Assembly: GCA_036496285.1 (NCBI GenBank)
Contig: DASXLI010000031.1
Location: 37,540-101,539, forward strand
Length of the DNA: 64,000 nt
From: DP-19 sp036496285
GTDB taxonomy: Bacteria; Desulfobacterota; Binatia; UTPRO1
Direction: 5' to 3'
Each line of letters opens with the position of its first letter. Within the stretch, counting starts at the first letter, position 1. Below the pieces are notes generated by a model. That model had not been told where the DNA came from. It saw nothing but the letters and a program-made list of their open reading frames with translations, and searched no databases. Shown here piece by piece: positions 52,738 through 60,413 of this stretch. The position numbers and the translations under genes were made by a program.

Positions 52738-54492
52738 TTGACGAGTGAAGACAACCACGACCAGCGTGCGAGCAGCGCCGGAGGTGAAGACTTCGGCAGC
52801 ATGTTCGAGCGCAGCTTGCGCGCGGTCAAACCCGGTGAGGTCGTTACCGGGCGCGTGGTACACCTGGGCCGCGATCACGTCACGGTCGACATCGGCTACA
52901 AGTCCGAAGGCCAGATCCCCATCCACGAGTTCCGCAACCGCGACGGCTCGCTCGACGTGCAAGAGGGCGAGGAGATCGACGTCTACTTCGAGAGCTCCGA
53001 GTCCGAGGACGGCGGCATCGTGCTGTCGCGACAGAAGGCGGAGCAGTTCCGCGTCTGGCGCGACATCGAGAAGGCCTACGAGAAGGAAGGCGCGGTCGAA
53101 GGGACGATCGTCGGCAAGGTGAAGGGCGGCCTCAAGGTCGACATCGGCGTGCCCGCCTTCCTGCCGGGCTCCCACGCCGACCTCCGGCCGGCGCGCAACC
53201 TCGATCGCTTCATCGGCCAGCGCGCGCGCTTCGCCATCCTCAAGTTCAACCGCTCGCGCGGCAACGTCGTTGTCTCGCGGCGCGCGGTCATGGAGCGCGA
53301 GCGCGAGTCGCTGAAGGGCGAGACGCTGAAGGTCCTCGAGGAGGGCGTGATCCTCGAGGGGACGGTGAAGAACATCACCGACTACGGCGCCTTCGTCGAC
53401 CTCGGCGGCATCGACGGCCTGCTGCACATCACCGACATGTCGTGGGGCCGCATCGGCCACCCCTCGGAGGTCGTGAACGTCGGCGACAAGGTGCGCGTCG
53501 TCGTGCTGAAGTACGATCCGGAGCGCGAGCGCGTGTCGCTCGGCATGAAGCAGATCATGCCCGATCCGTGGTCGACGGTCGGCGAGCGCTTCCACGTCGG
53601 CATGAAGGTGAAGGGCAAGGTCGTGAGCCTCACCGACTACGGCGCCTTCATCGAGCTCGAGAAGGGCGTCGAGGGCCTGATCCACGTGTCCGAGATGTCG
53701 TGGACGAAGCGGGTGAGCCACCCGTCGAAGGTCCTGCAGCCGCAGAGCGAGGTCGAGGTCGTCATCCTGGACGTCGATCCGGCGAACCGCCGCATCTCGC
53801 TCGGCTTGAAGCAGACCGAGCCGAATCCGTGGGAGATGGTGAAGATCAACCATCCCGTGGGAAGCCAGATCACGGGCAAGGTGAAGAGCATCACCGACTT
53901 CGGCGTCTTCGTCGGTGTCGACGAGGGCATCGACGGCCTGGTGCACATCTCCGACCTGCACTGGACGAAGAAGATCAAGCATCCGTCCGAGGTCTACAAG
54001 AAGGGCGACGACGTCGAGGCGGTCGTGCTCGCGATCGACGTCGAGAGCGAGCGCATCTCGCTCGGCGTGAAGCAGCTCACGGAGGATCCCTGGAACAGCG
54101 TGCCGGCGCGCCATCCGGTCGGCACCCGTGTCCGCGGTACCGTGACCAGCGTCACCGACTTCGGCGTCTTCGTCGAGATCGAGGAAGGGCTCGAGGGCCT
54201 CATCCACGTGAGCCAGCTCTCGACGGAGCGCATCGACAAGCCGTCGCAGCTCTTCAACGTGGGTGAGTCGGTCGAAGCCGAGATCACGCACGTCGACGCG
54301 CGCGAGCGCCGTATCGGGCTCAGCATCAAGGCGCTGCGTCGCAGCGAGGAGCGCGACGAGGTCGACAGCTACATGCGGCGTGAGCGTGAGGGCTCGAAGT
54401 TCTCCTTCGAGGACATCCTGAGCGAGGAATTGCGGCTCGATCGCGACGAGGGCGATCGGCCCGCGAAGGCGAAGAGCGACAGCGACAAGTAG
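52738..54492 (+). CDS. rpsA: Ribosomal protein bS1
   Basis: The 584-residue protein has six S1 (OB-fold) repeats, roughly at 35-100, 118-185, 205-275, 290-360, 375-450 and 465-535. Repeats 3-6 each open with a G-x-V/I-x5-Y/F-G-A/V-F pattern. S1 brings mRNA to the 30S subunit. The TTG at 52738 is chosen because AGGGGGTGA lies right before it. The ATG at 52675 has a ribosome site too close to it, and the extra residues are unconserved. cmk-rpsA is a widely conserved order. The C-terminal 40 residues are acidic and low in complexity. Confidence 0.93.
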   Translation: MTSEDNHDQRASSAGGEDFGSMFERSLRAVKPGEVVTGRVVHLGRDHVTVDIGYKSEGQIPIHEFRNRDGSLDVQEGEEIDVYFESSESEDGGIVLSRQKAEQFRVWRDIEKAYEKEGAVEGTIVGKVKGGLKVDIGVPAFLPGSHADLRPARNLDRFIGQRARFAILKFNRSRGNVVVSRRAVMERERESLKGETLKVLEEGVILEGTVKNITDYGAFVDLGGIDGLLHITDMSWGRIGHPSEVVNVGDKVRVVVLKYDPERERVSLGMKQIMPDPWSTVGERFHVGMKVKGKVVSLTDYGAFIELEKGVEGLIHVSEMSWTKRVSHPSKVLQPQSEVEVVILDVDPANRRISLGLKQTEPNPWEMVKINHPVGSQITGKVKSITDFGVFVGVDEGIDGLVHISDLHWTKKIKHPSEVYKKGDDVEAVVLAIDVESERISLGVKQLTEDPWNSVPARHPVGTRVRGTVTSVTDFGVFVEIEEGLEGLIHVSQLSTERIDKPSQLFNVGESVEAEITHVDARERRIGLSIKALRRSEERDEVDSYMRREREGSKFSFEDILSEELRLDRDEGDRPAKAKSDSDK

Positions 54493-54504
54493 CCTGGATC
54501 GGCC

Positions 54505-55410
54505 ATGGCGGCACGACGGCACCCCATCGCGCGGGGCATCGCTGCCCTGGGCATCATCGTCGTGCTGATCTTCGTCGGCGTCTTCGGGCTCACGTTCGGG
54601 ACCGCCGGCCGCCTCTCCGCGGCGCTCGGCATCGGCGGCAAGGTCGCCGTGGTCGACGTGAGCGGCGTCATCACGGACAGCCAGGACGTCGTCGACGCGC
54701 TGAAGACCCTCGAGGATTCGCCCTCCGTGAAGGCGGTCGTGGTGCGTGTCGACTCGCCGGGCGGCGGCGTCGCGCCGTCACAGGAGATCTACGACGCCAT
54801 CACCAAGCTCCGGGCGTCGAAGCCGGTCGTCGCGTCGCTCGGCGGCGTGGCGGCGTCGGGCGGGTACTACGTCGCGAGCGCGTGCGACGCGATCGTCGCC
54901 AACCCGGGCACGATCACCGGATCGATCGGCGTCATCATGGAGATGGGCAACGTCCAGGAGCTCCTGCAGAAGATCGGCGTGCAGCCGGAGGTGCTGAAGG
55001 CCGGCGAGTACAAGGACATGGGCTCCTTCACGCGGCCGCTGACCGATCAGGAGCGCGCCCTCTTCCAGCAGATGATCGACAGCGTGCATACGCAGTTCAT
55101 CACGGCGGTCGCTACCGGGCGAAAGATGGACCCCGCCAAGGTCCGCCAACTGGCCGATGGCCGCATCTACTCGGGCGAGCAAGCGAAGGCCCTCGGGCTG
55201 GTCGACAACCTCGGCGGCCTGCGCGACGCGGTCGCGCTCGCGGGGAGCCGCGGCGGCATCGTGGGCGAGCCGACCGTCAGCCACGCCACTCCGGGCAAGG
55301 AGCCCTGGTGGTGGCGCATGCTCTTCAACAACCTCGCTCCGTCGGGGTGGTTCCCGCTGCGTCCGATCCTCGGGCTGCAGCTCCTCTACGGCGGACCGTT
55401 TCCGCATTGA
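54505..55410 (+). CDS. sppA: Signal peptide peptidase SppA (short form)
   Basis: The 301-residue protein has one N-terminal membrane anchor (about 10-33) and a single S49 protease domain. The nucleophile is Ser118 in GGVAASGGYY and the general base Lys170 in AGEYKDMGSF. SppA degrades cleaved signal peptides in the membrane. The short, one-domain form assembles as an octamer in other bacteria. It lies 12 bp after rpsA; rpsA-sppA-ihfB order is familiar in deltaproteobacteria. Confidence 0.94.
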   Translation: MAARRHPIARGIAALGIIVVLIFVGVFGLTFGTAGRLSAALGIGGKVAVVDVSGVITDSQDVVDALKTLEDSPSVKAVVVRVDSPGGGVAPSQEIYDAITKLRASKPVVASLGGVAASGGYYVASACDAIVANPGTITGSIGVIMEMGNVQELLQKIGVQPEVLKAGEYKDMGSFTRPLTDQERALFQQMIDSVHTQFITAVATGRKMDPAKVRQLADGRIYSGEQAKALGLVDNLGGLRDAVALAGSRGGIVGEPTVSHATPGKEPWWWRMLFNNLAPSGWFPLRPILGLQLLYGGPFPH

Positions 55411-55427
55411 ACGCGCAAGGAGGCGCC

Positions 55428-55802
55428 ATGACCGTCACATCCACGTCATCCTCGGGCATCGGCGGATCGATGACCAAGCGGGATCTGATCGACGAGGTGG
55501 TGAAGCTCTATCCGCGTTTCTCGGGCCGCGATGCCGAGGTCATGGTCAACGCGGTCTTCGACAGCATGACCGACGCCCTGGCGCGCGGCGAGCGCATCGA
55601 GATTCGCGGCTTCGGCAGCTTCGTCGTGAAACACCGCCAGGCGCGCGAGGGCCGCAACCCGAAGACGGGCGCGCTCGTGCCGGTTGCCGCCAAGCGCGTG
55701 CCCTTCTTCAAGGTGGGGAAGGAGCTGAAGCTGCGCGTCGACGGCAAGGCGCCGTCGGAAGGGGAGCGCAGCCCCGCACCGCCCACCGCGCCGGGGGTCT
55801 GA
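55428..55802 (+). CDS. HU/IHF-family DNA-binding protein (IHF-beta-like)
   Basis: The 124-residue protein has the HU/IHF fold: MTKRDLIDEVV (from Met15), GERIEIRGFGSFVVKHR, the beta-arm tip REGRNPKTG (73-81) and VPFFKVGKELK. Sequence and position after rpsA and sppA match IHF beta. An AGGAGG site before ATG 55428 supports a 14-residue extension; Met15 (55470) would give the classic length. The C-terminal 18 residues are Pro/Ser-rich and unconserved. Confidence 0.92.
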   Translation: MTVTSTSSSGIGGSMTKRDLIDEVVKLYPRFSGRDAEVMVNAVFDSMTDALARGERIEIRGFGSFVVKHRQAREGRNPKTGALVPVAAKRVPFFKVGKELKLRVDGKAPSEGERSPAPPTAPGV

Positions 55803-55829
55803 GCCGTCCGCCCGCCGACGAGTGCCTGC

Positions 55830-56306
55830 ATGAAGACGCTGTGGGCGCCGTGGCGCATGACGTACCTCGAGGAGGCGCCGACGACCGGCTGCTTCTTCTG
55901 CGCCGCCTTCGCGAGCGACGACGATCGTGCGCACCTCGTGCTGGCGCGGGCGCCTTCCGCCGTCGTGATGCTCAACAAGTATCCCTACGGCTCGGGTCAC
56001 CTCCTGGTCGCGCCGCGCGCCCACGTGGGGCGTCCCGAGGACCTGCCGCCCGCGGAGTACGCGGCGCTCGGCGAGGCGGTGCGGCTCGCGGCCGTCGGCC
56101 TGCGCGGCGCCTTCACCCCCGAGGCGATGAACATCGGCATGAACGTCGGCCGCGCCGCTGGGGCGGGCGTCGCCGACCACTGCCACTGGCACCTCCTGCC
56201 GCGCTGGAGCGGCGACACCAACTTCATGCCGCTCCTCGCCGAGGTGAAGGTGATGTCCGAGCATCTCGAGGCGACGTACGATCGCCTGAAGCCGCACTTC
56301 TCCTGA
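55830..56306 (+). CDS. HIT-family hydrolase/phosphorylase
   Basis: The 158-residue protein has the histidine triad HCHWH (His117, His119, His121) in ADHCHWHLLPRW and a CFFC pair (Cys21, Cys24) that could bind zinc. NKYPYGSGHLLVAP and the N-terminal LWAPWRMTYLE are shared with Ap4A phosphorylase-like HIT proteins of actinobacteria and deltaproteobacteria. It probably acts on dinucleoside polyphosphates or nucleoside phosphoramidates. It converges with the GT2 gene, with 12 bp between the stops. Confidence 0.92.
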   Translation: MKTLWAPWRMTYLEEAPTTGCFFCAAFASDDDRAHLVLARAPSAVVMLNKYPYGSGHLLVAPRAHVGRPEDLPPAEYAALGEAVRLAAVGLRGAFTPEAMNIGMNVGRAAGAGVADHCHWHLLPRWSGDTNFMPLLAEVKVMSEHLEATYDRLKPHFS

Positions 56307-56318
56307 CGTGCGGGCGCG

Positions 56319-57329
56319 CTACGCGGCGACGATGAAGTCGCGCAGCTCGCAGTAGCCGCGGGCGGCGAGCGCGCGCCGGATCTCGTCGCGCGGGACCGGG
56401 CCGGCGACCGACGCGACGAGCGGCCGGTGGCGCGCGAGGACGAGCGCCTCGGGATGGATCACCGGCGCGCCGTGGATGACGTTGCCGAGGCGGCCGGCGT
56501 GGAGCTCGACGATGTGGGACGGGCGCTTGCCGTGCTCGGCGAGGGCGCGCCGCAGGGCGCGCCCGGTCTCGCCGTAGCCCCAGAGCACGTAGCGGTCGCT
56601 GGTCGCGAGGAACCCCTGCGCGAGAAACGCGGCCTTGCAGAGGGTGAAACGGTCGAGGCCGTAGCGGGCATCGCGCCAGGTGAGGCGCGACGGGTCGTTC
56701 CGCCATGCGAGCAGGCGGCGCGGCAGGACGGCGATGTCGCCGCCGCGCGCGAGCAACCGCAGCACGAGATCGTAGTCCTCGGGCCAGGGGCACGCGCGGT
56801 ACCCGAGATCAGCAAGGACGGCGCGGCGGATCATCAGGGTCGGGTGCGCGACCGGGCACTCGACGTACGCCTCGGCGCGGAGATCCGCGGGCGAGGCGAT
56901 GCCGTTCAGCCAGCGCTCGTACGCCCGGAGCCCGCTCCGCATGCCGGCGCGCGGGAAGATGCGCACCCGGCAGCCGACGGCCGCGAGCTCCGGCCGCGCC
57001 CCGAGCAGCGTCCGCTGCGCCCGCAGGCGGTCGCGGTGCATGACGTCGTCGGCGTCCATGCGGGCGACGAGCGCGCCACGGCAGCGCGCGAGACCGGCCT
57101 CGAGCGCCGCCACGATGCCGCGGGAGGGCGTGGCGACGACGACGAGACGCGCGTCGTCGCGGGCATGCAGCCGCGCGCGTGCCAGTGTGTCGTCCTCGGA
57201 GCCGTCGTCGACGAGAACGCACTCCCAGTCGGGCTCCCTCTGCCGCAGGATGCTGCGCCAGCAGGCGTCGAGCGTCGCGGCGGCATTGCGCGCCGGCAGC
57301 AGGATGGAGATGGCGGGTTGCGCGGCCAC
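56319..57329 (-). CDS. GT2 glycosyltransferase with a C-terminal Rossmann-like domain
   Basis: The 336-residue protein starts at GTG 57329. The GT2 domain (about 6-235) has ISILLPARNAAATL, VLVDDGSEDDT (38-48) and the metal-binding MDADDV (91-96), with ED(Y)D in WPEDYDLVLRLL. From about 250 a second segment, GYGETGRALRRAL and HGAPVIHPEAL, looks like the short nucleotide-binding domain of PglD/NeuD-type proteins. The sugar and acceptor are unknown. It is a lone minus-strand gene facing the MoxR operon; it shares the 72-bp divergent region with it. Confidence 0.83.
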   Translation of the reverse strand: MAAQPAISILLPARNAAATLDACWRSILRQREPDWECVLVDDGSEDDTLARARLHARDDARLVVVATPSRGIVAALEAGLARCRGALVARMDADDVMHRDRLRAQRTLLGARPELAAVGCRVRIFPRAGMRSGLRAYERWLNGIASPADLRAEAYVECPVAHPTLMIRRAVLADLGYRACPWPEDYDLVLRLLARGGDIAVLPRRLLAWRNDPSRLTWRDARYGLDRFTLCKAAFLAQGFLATSDRYVLWGYGETGRALRRALAEHGKRPSHIVELHAGRLGNVIHGAPVIHPEALVLARHRPLVASVAGPVPRDEIRRALAARGYCELRDFIVAA

Positions 57330-57336
57330 GTGCTCG

Positions 57337-57366
57337 TTTACTCGGCTCCAAGCGCGCGCATATAAT
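57337..57366 (+). promoter_or_regulatory. Sigma70-like promoter of the MoxR operon
   Basis: TTTACT (57337-57342) and a perfect TATAAT (57361-57366) are 18 bp apart. Transcription would start near 57373, giving a leader of about 30 nt with AAGGGGAGGT in front of the ATG at 57402. This is the best -10 box seen in the window. It lies in the divergent gap with the GT2 gene. Confidence 0.6.
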
Positions 57367-57401
57367 GCCGCGGATTCCGCACCAAGGGGAGGTCGCAACC
57401 G

Positions 57402-58799
57402 ATGGATGAAGCGCGCACGCTCGGGGAGCTCCGGCGCGTCGGATACGAGGTCGTGCCGGTGCGCGAGGAGATGCGCCGCAACTTGCTTGCGGCTCTCGCG
57501 CGTGGCGAGCGCCTGCTGCCCGGGATCATCGGCTACGACGAGACGGTCGTGCCCGATATCGAGAACGCGATCCTCTCTGGGCACCACATCGTCTTCCTCG
57601 GCGAGCGCGGCCAGGCGAAGTCGCGCATCATGCGGGGCCTCGTGAGCCTCCTCGACGAGCGCGTCCCGGCCATCGCCGGCTGCGAGATCAACGACGACCC
57701 CTTCGGTCCCATCTGCCGCGGCTGCAAGCGCCGGGTGGAGCAGGAGGGGGACGAGGTGCCGCTCGTCTGGATCGAGCGGGCGCGGCGCTACGGCGAGAAG
57801 CTCGCGACCCCGGATGTCTCGATGGCCGACCTGATCGGCGAGATCGATCCGATCAAGGTGGCCGAGGGACGCTACCTCGCCGATGAGGAGACGATCCACT
57901 ACGGTCTCGTGCCGCGCACCCATCGCGGCATCTTCGCCATCAACGAGCTGCCCGACCTCACGGAGAAGGTGCAGGTCGGCCTCTTCAACCTGATGGAGGA
58001 GCGCGACGTCCAGATCAAGGGCTACAAGATCCGCCTGCCGCTCGACATCGTCATCGTCGCCAGCGCCAACCCGGAGGACTATACGAGCCGCGGCCGCATC
58101 ATCACGCCGCTGAAAGACCGCTTCGACGTCCAGATCCGGACGCACTACCCGCTCCGCCTGGAGGACGAGGTCGCGATCATGGAGCAGGAGGTCGCGGCCG
58201 GGGCGCGCTCGGGACGCGAGCTCCGCGTGCCCGGCTTCATCAAGGAGCTGATCGCGCAGCTCACGATGGAGGCGCGGGCATCGAACGAGATCAACCAGTC
58301 GTCCGGGGTGAGCGTCCGCGTGACCATCAACAACTACGAGAGCGTCCTCGCCAATGCCGAGAAGCGCGCCGTGCGCTGCGGCGAGCGCGAGGTCGTGCCG
58401 CGCATCACCGACCTGCACGCGGTGCTGGCGTCGATGGCGGGGAAGATCGAGCTCGAGTACGCCGGCGAGGAGAAGAAGGAGAGCGACCTCATCGACCGTC
58501 TGCTCGCCCGTGCCGTGCAGAAGGTCTTCGACCGTGCCGTCCCGCTCGACTCGCTGAAGAAGGTGATCGAGTACTTCGAGGGCGGCGGCGGCGTCGAGGT
58601 GTCGGACCGCATGCCGGCCGTCGACTATCTGGAAGGCGTTCGCGGCATCCCGGGCCTGCGCGAGGCGATCGTCGCGCTCGGACCGTTCGAGAGCCCGGCG
58701 CTGGTGGCGGCGGCGAGCGAGTTCCTGCTCGAGGGCCTGCATGTTCACCAGAAGCTCAACAAGGATCGCGACGGAGGCCGGTTCACCTACCGGAGCTGA
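57402..58799 (+). CDS. MoxR/Mg-chelatase-like AAA+ ATPase
   Basis: The 465-residue ATPase resembles the stand-alone magnesium-chelatase-I-like proteins that pair with VWA proteins. Walker A is GERGQAKS (67-74), Walker B FAINELPDL (Asn181-Glu182, an Asn for the usual Asp that I recall as normal in this family), with sensor-1-like ASANPEDYTSRGRIITPLKDRF. A CxxC with a third Cys (Cys94, Cys105, Cys108) sits in an insert and could bind a metal. Such pairs act as chaperones or metal-insertion machines on an unknown client. It is transcribed from its own promoter and followed 7 bp later by the VWA gene. Confidence 0.88.
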   Translation: MDEARTLGELRRVGYEVVPVREEMRRNLLAALARGERLLPGIIGYDETVVPDIENAILSGHHIVFLGERGQAKSRIMRGLVSLLDERVPAIAGCEINDDPFGPICRGCKRRVEQEGDEVPLVWIERARRYGEKLATPDVSMADLIGEIDPIKVAEGRYLADEETIHYGLVPRTHRGIFAINELPDLTEKVQVGLFNLMEERDVQIKGYKIRLPLDIVIVASANPEDYTSRGRIITPLKDRFDVQIRTHYPLRLEDEVAIMEQEVAAGARSGRELRVPGFIKELIAQLTMEARASNEINQSSGVSVRVTINNYESVLANAEKRAVRCGEREVVPRITDLHAVLASMAGKIELEYAGEEKKESDLIDRLLARAVQKVFDRAVPLDSLKKVIEYFEGGGGVEVSDRMPAVDYLEGVRGIPGLREAIVALGPFESPALVAAASEFLLEGLHVHQKLNKDRDGGRFTYRS

Positions 58800-58806
58800 G
58801 CCCGGC

Positions 58807-60399
58807 ATGCTGACGCACCGCTACACCCGCTGGGACGGGAGTCAGCGCGTCCGCCTCGACGCGGACCAGGTATTCGCGAAGCTCGGCGAGTACCTGTCCT
58901 ACACCGACAACGTTCGTCAGGCCCTGGAATGGCTGCTGCGCCAGGGCATCGACATGGAGGGCGTACGCGTCCTCGGCATCGACGACTTCCTCGAGCAGCT
59001 GCGCGACGAGATGCGCCGGCGCTACCAGCAGTTCAACCTCGGGAGCGCCCTCGACGAGAAACGCCGCAAGCTGGAGGAGCTGCTCGATCTCGAGCGCGCC
59101 ACCCTCGACGAGCGGCGCGCCGGCCGGCCGGAGCTCGACGCGAAACGGGACTTCCTCGACCGCCTGCCGTCGCGCCTGGCCGAAGCGATCTCGACGCTGC
59201 GCGACTACGCGTTCGAGGACGCCGACGCTGCGTCCGAGTTCGCGGAGCTGCTCGAGGACCTCGAGGACATCCAGCGTCTCGAGGACTTCATCCGCCGCCA
59301 CGGCGACCTCTTCCAGGGTCCGGACGCGCTCGACTTCGAGCGCGCGCTCGAGCTGATGGAGGAGATGGAGCGGCTGAAGCAGCTCGAGCAGCAGCTCCTT
59401 TCCGGCGCCATCCAGGGCATCGACGCGGAGGAGCTCGAGCGGGCGCTCGGCGGCCAGGCGGCGCAGGAGTTCCGCACCCTGCAGGAGATGATGGCCCTCC
59501 TGCAGCAGTCGGGATACCTGATGCAGCGCGACGGCCACGCCACCCTGTCGCCGCGCGGGGTGCGGAAGATCGGGCAGCTCGCGCTCCGCGACATCTATCA
59601 GGGCCTGCTGCGCGACCGCCCTGGCGCGCACGCAACCGACCTCCGTGGGGCGGCCACGCTGCGCCCGGAGTCGACCAAGACGTACCGTCACGGCGACCCG
59701 CTCCACCTCGACCTCGTCGGCACACTGAAGCAAGCCCTGACCCGCGGGCCGCGCACGCCGCTCGACCTCGTGCCCGACGACTTCCGCGTCTACGACTCCG
59801 ACGACGCCACCAGTACCTCGACCGTGCTCCTCCTCGACATGAGCTGGTCGATGTCGTGGGAGGGCCGCTTCGCGGCCGCCAAGAAGGTCGCGCTCGCGCT
59901 CGAGAGCCTCATCCGCTCGCGCTACCCGCGCGACTACTTCGCGATCGTCGGCTTCTTCACCCGCGCGGTCGAGCTCAAGCTCCGCGACCTCCCCGAGGCC
60001 AGCTGGAACATGGGCGACCCGTTCACCAATCTGCAGGACGGCCTGCGTCTCGCAGCCGAGCTGCTGTCGCGCCATCGCAGCACGAATCGCCATCTCATCG
60101 TGATCACGGACGGTCAGCCGACCGCGTATTTCTCGCGCGGGCGCCTCTACTGCGAGTGGCCGCTCAGCTTCGGCGGCATCAGCATGCGCGCGGCGCAGGA
60201 GACGCTGAAAGAGGTCGAGCGGGTCACGCGCATGGGCATCACCATCAACACGTTCATGCTCGACGACAGCCCGAGCCTGCGGGCGTTCGTCGAGCGGATG
60301 ACGCGCATGAATCGCGGCCGGGCGCTGTACACCCGCCCCGACCGGCTCGGCGAGTACCTGCTCGTCGACTACATCGGGCACAAGCGGAAGAAGATTTGA
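58807..60399 (+). CDS. VWA-domain protein partner of the MoxR-like ATPase
   Basis: The 530-residue protein has a long charged helical N-terminal half (about 75-230, rich in Glu, Leu and Arg; probable coiled coil) and a C-terminal von Willebrand A domain. The MIDAS metal site is complete: DMSWSMS (Asp344, Ser346, Ser348) and ITDGQPTAYF. ChlD-like VWA proteins bind the AAA+ partner encoded just upstream. ATG 58807 is chosen; the longer frame from 58741 overlaps the ATPase gene. No signal peptide, so cytoplasmic. mutS overlaps its stop or follows within 15 bp. Confidence 0.9.
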   Translation: MLTHRYTRWDGSQRVRLDADQVFAKLGEYLSYTDNVRQALEWLLRQGIDMEGVRVLGIDDFLEQLRDEMRRRYQQFNLGSALDEKRRKLEELLDLERATLDERRAGRPELDAKRDFLDRLPSRLAEAISTLRDYAFEDADAASEFAELLEDLEDIQRLEDFIRRHGDLFQGPDALDFERALELMEEMERLKQLEQQLLSGAIQGIDAEELERALGGQAAQEFRTLQEMMALLQQSGYLMQRDGHATLSPRGVRKIGQLALRDIYQGLLRDRPGAHATDLRGAATLRPESTKTYRHGDPLHLDLVGTLKQALTRGPRTPLDLVPDDFRVYDSDDATSTSTVLLLDMSWSMSWEGRFAAAKKVALALESLIRSRYPRDYFAIVGFFTRAVELKLRDLPEASWNMGDPFTNLQDGLRLAAELLSRHRSTNRHLIVITDGQPTAYFSRGRLYCEWPLSFGGISMRAAQETLKEVERVTRMGITINTFMLDDSPSLRAFVERMTRMNRGRALYTRPDRLGEYLLVDYIGHKRKKI

Positions 60400-60413
60400 A
60401 AGCGGGGGGTGGT

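Noticed and set aside
57402..58799. Mutated Walker B (Asn for Asp) as evidence of an inactive ATPase
   Set aside because: As far as I recall the related Mg-chelatase-like family usually has Asn-Glu-Leu-Pro at this place, and all other motifs are intact.
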